Positions 7,548-15,031 of a DNA stretch of 46,735 nucleotides are shown piece by piece (the first letter of the stretch is position 1; each line of letters opens with the position of its first letter). The notes below the pieces were generated by a model. It saw only the letters and a program-made list of their open reading frames with translations, was not told where the DNA came from and did no database searches. Source of the DNA: Bacteroidaceae bacterium (lineage in GTDB: Bacteria > Bacteroidota > Bacteroidia > Bacteroidales > Bacteroidaceae); contig CAAGDO010000013.1 in NCBI GenBank assembly GCA_900768625.1, forward strand, positions 1-46,735, in the 5' to 3' direction. The position numbers and the translations under genes were made by a program.

Positions 7548-8882
7548 ATGAGAACAGACCTTATCCTTCAGAATCTCGAAGCCAAGCACCCGGGCGAATC
7601 AGAATATTTGCAGGCAGTGCGCGAAGTGCTTCTTTCCATTGAAGACATCTACAATGAACATCCCGAGTTTGAACGTGTGAAGCTCATTGAGCGCCTTGTC
7701 GAACCCGATCGCATCATCACTTTCAGAGTGCCTTGGATGGACGACAACGGTGAAGTACACGTTAACCTTGGCCATCGTGTGCAGTTCAACAACGCCATCG
7801 GTCCCTATAAGGGCGGTGTGCGATTCCATCCCTCTGTGAATTTGAGTATCCTGAAGTTCCTCGGTTTCGAACAGACCTTCAAGAATGCCCTCACTACGCT
7901 CCCGATGGGTGGCGCCAAGGGTGGTTCGGATTTTGCTCCGAGAGGACGCAGCGAACAGGAAATCATGCGTTTCTGCCAGTCCTATATTCTGGAACTGTGG
8001 CGCAATCTGGGTCCCGATCAGGATGTGCCTGCCGGTGATATCGGCGTAGGTGGACGTGAAGTGGGGTATATGTACGGTATGTATAAGAAGCTCACTCGTG
8101 AGCACACGGGTACGTTCACGGGTAAGGGTCTCGAATTCGGAGGTTCTATCCTGCGTCCTGAAGCAACTGGCTTTGGTGCACTCTACTTCGTCAAGCAGAT
8201 GCTTGCTGACTACAATATGGACATCAAGGATAAGACCGTTGCGATTTCCGGTTTCGGCAATGTGGCTTGGGGTGCTGCGAAGAAGGCAACGGAGATGGGG
8301 GCGAAGGTCGTGACGCTTTCAGGTCCTGACGGCTACGTTTATGACCCGACGGGCGTGAGCGGCGAGAAGATTGACTATATGCTCGAACTCCGTCTCTCTG
8401 GCAACGACATTGTGGCTCCGTATGCAGAGCGCTATCCTGAAGCAACTTTCTTCCCCGGCAAGAAACCTTGGGAGCAGCATGTTGACATTGCTCTGCCTTG
8501 TGCTACGCAGAATGAACTCAATGCAAAGGATGCAGAAACGCTTGTCGATAATGGCGTGAAACTGGTTGCAGAAGTGAGCAACATGGGTTGTACGGCTGAT
8601 GCTGTGGATTATTTCGTTGCTCATCGCACACCGTTTGCTCCTGGTAAGGCTGTGAACTCTGGTGGTGTGGCTACTTCTGGTCTTGAAATGACGCAGAATG
8701 CCATGCATATCTCATGGACGGCTAAGGAGGTCGACGAACGTCTGCACCACATCATGGCTGCTGTCCATGACCAGTGCGTCCGCTACGGACAGACCGATGG
8801 TTATCTCAACTTCGTCAGAGGTGCCAACGTGGCCGGTTTCATGAAGGTGGCTCATGCCATGATGGCTCAGGGCGTGCTCTGA
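7548..8882 (+). CDS. gdhA: Glutamate dehydrogenase, hexameric NADP-type
   Basis: The enzyme interconverts 2-oxoglutarate plus ammonium and glutamate, the main ammonium-assimilation step in many Bacteroidales. The protein has 444 aa, the usual length of the small hexameric GDHs. K88 in GPYKGGVRFHP binds the substrate carboxylate and K124 in PMGGAKGG is the catalytic lysine. The Rossmann domain begins near ISGFGNVAWGAAKKA at about residue 230. Length and sequence fit the NADP-dependent class, although cofactor choice is inferred. It is monocistronic: its own promoter with a dyad lies upstream and a bidirectional terminator separates it from the convergent lysA. Confidence 0.96.
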   Translation: MRTDLILQNLEAKHPGESEYLQAVREVLLSIEDIYNEHPEFERVKLIERLVEPDRIITFRVPWMDDNGEVHVNLGHRVQFNNAIGPYKGGVRFHPSVNLSILKFLGFEQTFKNALTTLPMGGAKGGSDFAPRGRSEQEIMRFCQSYILELWRNLGPDQDVPAGDIGVGGREVGYMYGMYKKLTREHTGTFTGKGLEFGGSILRPEATGFGALYFVKQMLADYNMDIKDKTVAISGFGNVAWGAAKKATEMGAKVVTLSGPDGYVYDPTGVSGEKIDYMLELRLSGNDIVAPYAERYPEATFFPGKKPWEQHVDIALPCATQNELNAKDAETLVDNGVKLVAEVSNMGCTADAVDYFVAHRTPFAPGKAVNSGGVATSGLEMTQNAMHISWTAKEVDERLHHIMAAVHDQCVRYGQTDGYLNFVRGANVAGFMKVAHAMMAQGVL

Positions 8883-8908
8883 GGCTGAATGGACATCCTG
8901 TCAAATAA

Positions 8909-8956
8909 AAAAGTCTTTGCTCCCCTTGCAATTGCAAGTGTGGGGCAAAGACTTTT
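8909..8956. terminator. Bidirectional terminator between gdhA and lysA
   Basis: AAAAGTCTTTGC-T-CCCC pairs with GGGGCAAAGACTTTT with one bulged T. A and T runs lie on both sides, so it can serve both convergent genes. The loop contains the palindrome TTGCAATTGCAA. Confidence 0.85.
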
Positions 8957-8983
8957 GTTGTTTTGTCAGGTGTCTGCTGATGG

Positions 8984-10141
8984 TTATTCGCTGAAATAGC
9001 TCTTTGGCAGCTGGCGGCAGTTGTAGGTCGATGCCATCACTTCGCCGTAGGCTCCAGCCGAACGGAAAGCGATGAAGTCGCCGCGATGGGTGGTGGGCAA
9101 TACTTCGTCTTTGCTGAACACATCGCTACTTTCGCAGATGGGGCCTACAACGTCGTAGGTCTCGCTGTTTTCCTCTGTGAGGGCTGTTGAGAGGTTTTCA
9201 GTGAAATGATGTGAACCGTACATGGCGGGACGGATCAGTTCCGTGAATCCTGCGTCGACGATTACGAATTTGCGGGTGTGGCCATGCTTCACATAGAGTG
9301 TGCGGGCGATGAGTGAGCCGCATTGGGCCACCACCGAACGGCCGAGTTCAAAATAGACCTGTTGTCCTTCGCGTAGATGGAGATGATCAGCAAAGAGGGT
9401 GAAGTACTCGGCAAATTGAGGAATGGGGTGGGCGTCTGGCTGGTCATAGTCAATGCCTAAACCGCCTCCCACGTTGATGACCTTCGTCGTGTGGATTCCC
9501 TCGGATTCCAAAAGGTCCTGGAGGTCGTTGATGCGGTGGCAGAGTGCCTCGTAGACACTCAGATCAAGAATCTGACTGCCGATGTGGAAATGTAAGCCCT
9601 CATATTCGACGCCTTCCATCCGGGTTGCCAGACGGATGGCTTCCACCATGTCGTCCATGGCGATGCCAAATTTGTTTTCGTTGAGCCCCGTCGTGATTTT
9701 CTCGTGGGTGTGGGCATCCACGTTGGGGTTGATTCTGAATGCCACGCGGGCTTTCTTGCCCATACGGAGAGCGATCTCGTTGATCACTTCCAGTTCAGGC
9801 AAACTTTCCACGTTGAAGCAGTCAATTCCCTCCGTTAGTGCCAGTTCGATTTCCGGGTCACTCTTTCCGACACCGGCGAATACGATGCCATTGCTGGGGA
9901 AACCTGCTGCACGGGCTGCTTCCACTTCCCCGCCAGACACACAGTCTGCTCCCAATCCGCGGGATGCGATGAAGTTGAGTATACGGGGATTGGCATTGGC
10001 CTTGACCGCATAGTGGACATGGAAGTTGGGATGTTGACGGAGATGATCGTTGATGTTGGAGAGGGTACGGTCAAGAAGATGCAGGTCGTAGTAGTAGAGA
10101 GGGGTTTTCAGACCTTTGAACCGTTCGATAGGAAAAGTCAT
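8984..10141 (-). CDS. lysA: Diaminopimelate decarboxylase
   Basis: LysA removes CO2 from meso-diaminopimelate to make L-lysine, the last step of the pathway. From the ATG at 10141 it has 385 aa and the fold-type III PLP decarboxylase layout: the PLP lysine is K47 in HYAVKANAN, the glycine loop GGGLGIDY lies mid-protein, and the cysteine motif GPICESSD is near the C-terminus. The phosphate-loop motif usually written EPGR is ELGR here. The frame extends upstream to 10291 but that part shows no family similarity. It lies 169 nt downstream of lysC on the same strand, a common pairing in Bacteroidales, and ends at the terminator shared with gdhA. Confidence 0.94.
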   Translation of the reverse strand: MTFPIERFKGLKTPLYYYDLHLLDRTLSNINDHLRQHPNFHVHYAVKANANPRILNFIASRGLGADCVSGGEVEAARAAGFPSNGIVFAGVGKSDPEIELALTEGIDCFNVESLPELEVINEIALRMGKKARVAFRINPNVDAHTHEKITTGLNENKFGIAMDDMVEAIRLATRMEGVEYEGLHFHIGSQILDLSVYEALCHRINDLQDLLESEGIHTTKVINVGGGLGIDYDQPDAHPIPQFAEYFTLFADHLHLREGQQVYFELGRSVVAQCGSLIARTLYVKHGHTRKFVIVDAGFTELIRPAMYGSHHFTENLSTALTEENSETYDVVGPICESSDVFSKDEVLPTTHRGDFIAFRSAGAYGEVMASTYNCRQLPKSYFSE

Positions 10142-10310
10142 ATTCGTATAGTTAAGTCTTATTCTTTGTGTGGGGGGATTGTTACTCTGATGTCTGTTCC
10201 TTTGAGAGTCAAGCAGAACGGTTGTGAGCATCAAGGGCGAGGGGCTATGGAGGGCGAAAGCGGACGTTTGCCTGCTTTCAGGCCGGTCCATGCCCCTTGT
10301 CCGTAGGGTT

Positions 10311-11624
10311 TTATTTGAAGAGTTTCTCGCTCAAAGCGCAGAGGGCCTGCTTCTTGTCGGATTCCTTCACGAGGAAGGAGATGTTGAAGTTGCTGCCGCC
10401 ATAGGCAATCATGCGTACGGGAACCGAAGAGAGGGCTTCGCTTACGAGAGATTCGAAACCTACGTTGCCCCATTGGAGGTCACCTACGACGCAGATGATG
10501 CACATGTTCTCGTCCACTTCCACGGTTCCGTACTTTTTCAGCTCTTCGAGAATGGGCGAGAGGTGGGTGGTGTTGTCAATGCTCAATGAGATACCCACTT
10601 CACTGGTTGCCACCATGTCGATGGGGGTGTTGTTCGTTTCGAAGATTTCAAACACCTTGCGGAGGAAGCCCGTGGCCAGCAACATGCGCGATGAAACGAT
10701 TTTGATGGCTGTGATGTTGTCCTTGGCTGCGACCGCTTTGATATGGCCGTGTTGCATTTCATTGTTGATGATGGTGCCAGGAGCAGAGGGGTCCATGGTG
10801 TTGAGCAATTTCACAGGGACACCAGCAAAGCGTGCAGGCTGGATGCAAGTGGGGTGGAGGATCTTTGCACCGAAGTAGGCCAATTCGGCTGCTTCCTCAA
10901 AGTTGAGCTGGCGAACGGGGGTGGTGTTGGGCACAAAGCGGGGGTCGTTGTTGTGCATGCCATCAATGTCCGTCCAGATCTGGATTTCGTCAGCGTTGAT
11001 GGCAGCACCTATCAGGCAGGCTGTGTAGTCGGAACCGCCTCGTTGGAGGTTGTCAATCTGTCCGAGATAGTTGCGGCAGACAAAGCCCTGGGTGATGTAG
11101 AGATCATAGCCTTCTTCCTGCTTGAGGATGATGTGGAGATGGCTCTTGATGAAAGGCATGTCGGGCTCGCCCTTGTCGTCGGTGCGCATAAAACTCAATG
11201 CGGGAATGAGTTTCACGTTTACTCCACATTCCTTCAGATAGTTGGTCACCATGTTGGTGCTGATGAGTTCACCTTGTGCCAGGATTTCCTTTTCGAGGGC
11301 TTCTGAGTATTCAAGTGAAGCCATGTGGTGGAGATGCATGAAGATGTCGCTCACGAGTTTGTGGGTCGTCTTGGCCATTTTGGGGGTGGCGTAGAGCTCA
11401 TCGATGTGCTGCTCGTAGAGACCGCGCAACTTGTTGATCACGTTGTTGGCGGCTTCAAGATTACGCTTCTTGATGTAGTCGGCAATCTCCACCAGTGAGT
11501 TGGTGGTTCCTGCCATGGCAGAAAGAACAACAATCTTGCGTTCGTTGTTGGTGATGAGGTTGCACACCTCTTTCATGCGTTGCGGTGAACCTACGGAGGT
11601 TCCGCCGAATTTCAGTATCTTCAT
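10311..11624 (-). CDS. lysC: Aspartate kinase (monofunctional)
   Basis: Aspartate kinase phosphorylates aspartate and starts the lysine, threonine and methionine pathways. The protein has 437 aa. The N-terminal kinase domain starts with KFGGTSVGS at residues 4-12 and the C-terminal part holds two ACT-type regulatory repeats, which usually bind lysine or threonine. There is no homoserine dehydrogenase domain, so this is the monofunctional form. It sits between ftsE (84 nt upstream) and lysA (169 nt downstream). The neighbour lysA suggests that this isozyme serves lysine and diaminopimelate synthesis, but the feedback ligand is inference. Confidence 0.95.
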   Translation of the reverse strand: MKILKFGGTSVGSPQRMKEVCNLITNNERKIVVLSAMAGTTNSLVEIADYIKKRNLEAANNVINKLRGLYEQHIDELYATPKMAKTTHKLVSDIFMHLHHMASLEYSEALEKEILAQGELISTNMVTNYLKECGVNVKLIPALSFMRTDDKGEPDMPFIKSHLHIILKQEEGYDLYITQGFVCRNYLGQIDNLQRGGSDYTACLIGAAINADEIQIWTDIDGMHNNDPRFVPNTTPVRQLNFEEAAELAYFGAKILHPTCIQPARFAGVPVKLLNTMDPSAPGTIINNEMQHGHIKAVAAKDNITAIKIVSSRMLLATGFLRKVFEIFETNNTPIDMVATSEVGISLSIDNTTHLSPILEELKKYGTVEVDENMCIICVVGDLQWGNVGFESLVSEALSSVPVRMIAYGGSNFNISFLVKESDKKQALCALSEKLFK

Positions 11625-11707
11625 TGTGTTTGTGGAGTTTTTTTGTTGAGGAGGAAAAATGGGAGGGTGGAAGGGGGTGTTCTATGCGAAAGGACGCCCC
11701 TTTCTTT

Positions 11708-12412
11708 TCACTCGCTTTTAGCGGCAAGGGATTCTTCCGTGCAGTTGAACGAGGCGGTATTTTCGTGTATGGTTCCGTCTGCACACTCATAGACGATGCC
11801 GGGGAATTGGCTGATGAGATTGAGATTGTGTGTCACCATGACGACAGATGTGCCTTGCTCACGTGCCGAGAAAAGGATGCGCATGATGAGTGCGCTGTTT
11901 TCAGCGTCAAGGTTCCCTGTCGGCTCGTCGGCGATGATCACCTTGGGTTTGTTCAGCAGGGCACGTGCAATGCAGACGCGTTGCTGTTCGCCGCCCGAAA
12001 GTTCGTGGGGGAACTTATGTTCGATTCCTTCAAGTCCTACGAGAGAGAGTACTTCGGCAATGCGTCCGGGACGTAGCTTTTTCTTCCATCCGATGCTCTT
12101 CAGCACGAAGTCGAGATTGCAGCCCACAGTGTGGTCGCGCAATAGCTGGAAATCCTGGAACACGATGCCCAATTGTTGTCTGAGGGCGGGGATGTGCTTC
12201 TGCTTCATTTTTTTGAGGTCGAAGCCCAAAATACTTGCTTCGCCCTGCGCTACAGGGAGTTCGGCATAGAGAGATTTGAGGAGAGAGCTTTTTCCTGTAC
12301 CCACCTTTCCCACGAGGTAGATGAAGTCGTTCTCGTTCACTTTGAAATCGACGTGGTCCAGTATGACCTTGTCGTCGAGTTGCAACTGCACGTCGTTATA
12401 TTGGATGAGCAT
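11708..12412 (-). CDS. ftsE: Cell division ABC ATPase FtsE
   Basis: FtsE is the cytoplasmic ATPase that pairs with FtsX and controls peptidoglycan hydrolases at the septum. The protein is 234 aa. Walker A is GKVGTGKS at about residues 35-42, a form I associate with Bacteroidota FtsE rather than the usual GHSGAGKS. LSGGEQQR at about 138 and IIADEPTGNLD give the signature and Walker B of the FtsE/LolD class. No ftsX gene is next to it, which is usual in this phylum. It lies 33 nt downstream of lepA. LolD or another small ABC ATPase is the alternative reading. Confidence 0.8.
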   Translation of the reverse strand: MLIQYNDVQLQLDDKVILDHVDFKVNENDFIYLVGKVGTGKSSLLKSLYAELPVAQGEASILGFDLKKMKQKHIPALRQQLGIVFQDFQLLRDHTVGCNLDFVLKSIGWKKKLRPGRIAEVLSLVGLEGIEHKFPHELSGGEQQRVCIARALLNKPKVIIADEPTGNLDAENSALIMRILFSAREQGTSVVMVTHNLNLISQFPGIVYECADGTIHENTASFNCTEESLAAKSE

Positions 12413-12445
12413 GATAGTTGGGTTGTAAAAAAGTAGGTGTGGGCA

Positions 12446-14227
12446 TCAATCGAGTTTCAGCACAGCGAGGAAGGCCTTTTGCGGCACCTGAACGTTGCCG
12501 ATTTCCTTCATGCGCTTCTTGCCTCGTTTCTGCTTTTCAAGGAGTTTACGCTTACGGCTGATGTCACCACCGTAACATTTCGCCGTTACGTCTTTTCTCA
12601 CTTGTTTCACTGTTTCACGGGCGATGATCTTTGCGCCAATGGCAGCCTGAATGGCGATGTCGAATTGCTGACGGGGGAGAAGTTCCTTGAGTTTCTCGCA
12701 CATGCGGCGTCCGAAGTAGACGGAGTTGTCGACATGGGTCAGCGTGGAGAGGGCATCCACAGGTTCACCGTTGAGCAGAATATCGAGTTTGACAAGTTTG
12801 GACGGGCGGAAACCGATGGGGTGATAATCGAATGAGGCATAGCCTTTCGATATTGACTTCAGCTTGTCGTAGAAGTCGATGACGATTTCTGCCAAAGGCA
12901 TGTCGTAGTAGAGCTCCACGCGGTCACCGCTCACATATTCCTGCTTGACCAGTTCACCGCGTTTTCCGAGACAAAGGGTCATGATGTTTCCGATGTAGTC
13001 CGTACGGGTGATGATGGAGGAACGGATGTAGGGCTCTTCAATGTGGTCAATCTCTGTGGCGTCAGGCATACCGGCGGGATTATGAACCTCCTTCATTTCT
13101 CCATGCTTGTCGTAGATATGGTAGCTTACGTTAGGTACGGTTGTGATGACGTTCATGTTGAACTCGCGGTCAAGACGTTCCTGAACGATTTCCATATGGA
13201 GCAGACCGAGGAATCCGCATCGGAAACCGAAGCCCAATGCCACGGATGATTCGGGCTGGAAGGTGAGGGAGGCATCGTTGAGCTGCAGCTTCTCCAGGCT
13301 GGCACGCAATTGCTCGAAGTCTTCCGTTTCGATCGGATAGACTCCGGCGAAGACCATGGGCTTCACTTCCTCAAAACCGGCAATGGCTTTCTCACAGGGG
13401 TTTTCAACGGAAGTGATGGTGTCACCCACTTTGACTTCTGTGGCCGTTTTGATACCACTCACGATGTAGCCCACGTCGCCGCACCGCAGTTCCTTACGGG
13501 GCGAGAGGTCCATCTTGAGCACACCCACCTCGTCAGCGTGATACTTCTTCTTCGTGTTGACGAAGAGGACTTCTTCGTCCTTATGGATGCATCCGTTGAC
13601 GATTTTGTAGTAAGCGATGATGCCTCGGAAGGGATTGAATACGGAGTCGAAAATGAGCGCTTGAAGGGGCGCATTCTCGTCACCTACAGGAGCGGGAATG
13701 CGTTCCACGACGGCACGCAGGATGTCTTCCACGCCTTCTCCCGTCTTTCCTGATGCTCGGAGAATATCTTCACGTTTGCATCCGAGAAGGTCGATGATTT
13801 CGTCTTCGACTTCTTCAGGCATGGAATTGACCATATCACACTTGCTGAGGACAGGAATGATTTCGAGGTCATGCTCGATGGCCATGTAGAGGTTGGAGAT
13901 TGTCTGTGCCTGTACGCCCTGTGTGGAGTCGACCAGAAGAAGACAGCCTTCGCAGGCTGCGATGCTTCGTGACACCTCATAGGCGAAGTCGACGTGTCCC
14001 GGAGTGTCGATAAGGTTGAGTCGATAGTGTTCTCCTTCGAGTTCATAGTCCATCTGGATGGCATGACTCTTGATGGTGATGCCTCGTTCGCGTTCGAGGT
14101 CCATATCGTCGAGCATCTGTCCCTCCGTCACTTTGATGGTTTGTGTGCGTTCGAGGAGACGGTCAGCCAAAGTACTTTTTCCGTGGTCGATATGGGCGAT
14201 GATGCAAAAATTGCGTATGTGCTTCAT
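12446..14227 (-). CDS. lepA: Elongation factor 4 (LepA), ribosome-associated GTPase
   Basis: LepA/EF4 is a translational GTPase that binds the ribosome and is proposed to act in back-translocation or 30S biogenesis. At 593 aa it has the family's normal length. The G1 loop AHIDHGKST is at residues 10-18, the switch/G3 motif DTPGH and the G4-like SKCD follow, and the C-terminal domain specific to LepA ends with KRMKEIGNVQVPQKAFLAVL. It sits upstream of ftsE and lysC in the minus-strand block, 67 nt after rfbC. Confidence 0.97.
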   Translation of the reverse strand: MKHIRNFCIIAHIDHGKSTLADRLLERTQTIKVTEGQMLDDMDLERERGITIKSHAIQMDYELEGEHYRLNLIDTPGHVDFAYEVSRSIAACEGCLLLVDSTQGVQAQTISNLYMAIEHDLEIIPVLSKCDMVNSMPEEVEDEIIDLLGCKREDILRASGKTGEGVEDILRAVVERIPAPVGDENAPLQALIFDSVFNPFRGIIAYYKIVNGCIHKDEEVLFVNTKKKYHADEVGVLKMDLSPRKELRCGDVGYIVSGIKTATEVKVGDTITSVENPCEKAIAGFEEVKPMVFAGVYPIETEDFEQLRASLEKLQLNDASLTFQPESSVALGFGFRCGFLGLLHMEIVQERLDREFNMNVITTVPNVSYHIYDKHGEMKEVHNPAGMPDATEIDHIEEPYIRSSIITRTDYIGNIMTLCLGKRGELVKQEYVSGDRVELYYDMPLAEIVIDFYDKLKSISKGYASFDYHPIGFRPSKLVKLDILLNGEPVDALSTLTHVDNSVYFGRRMCEKLKELLPRQQFDIAIQAAIGAKIIARETVKQVRKDVTAKCYGGDISRKRKLLEKQKRGKKRMKEIGNVQVPQKAFLAVLKLD

Positions 14228-14294
14228 GTAGTGTTATAAAGTGGGCTTCAGTAGGTGTTGGAAAATTGAAGTCGGGTCAGGGGGAAGGTTTTTC

Positions 14295-14849
14295 TCAGAA
14301 TTTCTCGGCCTCCTCAAAACTTACGGCGTGGTGAAGATCCTTTTCGGAGAGCACCACTTTCGAAGGGTCGGTGATGGGCCATTCGACGTTGATTGTCGGA
14401 TCATTGTAGGCGATGGAGCATTCGGCCTCAGGTGCGTAGCGATTGTCGACTTTATAGGTGAATACAGCCGTTTCGGAAAGGACCTGGAAACCATGGGCGA
14501 AACCTCTGGGGATGAAGAGCTGTCGCTTGTTTTCCTCACTGAGTTCAACCATCACCCATTTGCCGAAAGTGGGCGAGTCCTTACGGAGGTCCACGGCCAC
14601 ATCTACAACTGTTCCGCTGAGCACTCTGACGAGTTTGGCCTGTGAGAGGTCGCCCTTCTGATAGTGGAGTCCGCGGAGAACGCCGTAGGTTGACTTGGAC
14701 TGGTTGTCCTGTACGAAATGCACTTTGTGGGGCATGTGGCTGTTGAAGTCTTCTTCACGCCAGGTTTCCATGAAATAACCGCGTTCGTCCTCAAACACGC
14801 GTGGCTCGAGGATGACTACGCCTTCAATATCGGTGTTGATGTAATTCAT
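14295..14849 (-). CDS. rfbC: dTDP-4-dehydrorhamnose 3,5-epimerase
   Basis: RfbC/RmlC epimerises dTDP-4-keto-6-deoxyglucose at C3 and C5 on the way to dTDP-L-rhamnose, a building block of surface polysaccharides. From the ATG at 14849 it is 184 aa, the usual size. The cupin motifs GVLRGLHYQKG and FIPRGFAHGFQVL carry the active-site histidines and FTYKVDNRYAPEAE follows. An upstream in-frame ATG at 14939 would add 30 residues without family similarity. The other rml genes are not in this window, so rfbC is separated from its pathway here. Confidence 0.93.
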   Translation of the reverse strand: MNYINTDIEGVVILEPRVFEDERGYFMETWREEDFNSHMPHKVHFVQDNQSKSTYGVLRGLHYQKGDLSQAKLVRVLSGTVVDVAVDLRKDSPTFGKWVMVELSEENKRQLFIPRGFAHGFQVLSETAVFTYKVDNRYAPEAECSIAYNDPTINVEWPITDPSKVVLSEKDLHHAVSFEEAEKF

Positions 14850-14966
14850 GTTCGTTGTTGAATGGATATGGGAAGCTGGATGGGGATATGGTTGGGGCAA
14901 GTTTGTCTGCATGTCGTACGCCCGTGGTTCCTGCAGCATTTCCCTATGGAAAATAAAAACGACGAT

Positions 14967-15015
14967 AGGGGCAGGCTTCTGTCCACCCTTCGGGGGCTGA
15001 CAGATTCCTGTCCCT
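14967..15015 (-). terminator. Intrinsic terminator after clpC
   Basis: On the minus strand AGGGACAGG pairs with CCTGCCCCT (one mismatch) and, inside, CTGTC pairs with GACAG. The stem is followed by ATCGTCGTTTTTATTTTCC. It lies just after the clpC stop codon at 15032. Confidence 0.75.
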
Positions 15016-15031
15016 TGTGTTGATGTCGGGG

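Noticed and set aside
10142..10310. lysC-lysA gap as a lysine riboswitch
   Set aside because: I could not find the multi-helix core of the L box; only minor GC-rich pairing is visible.
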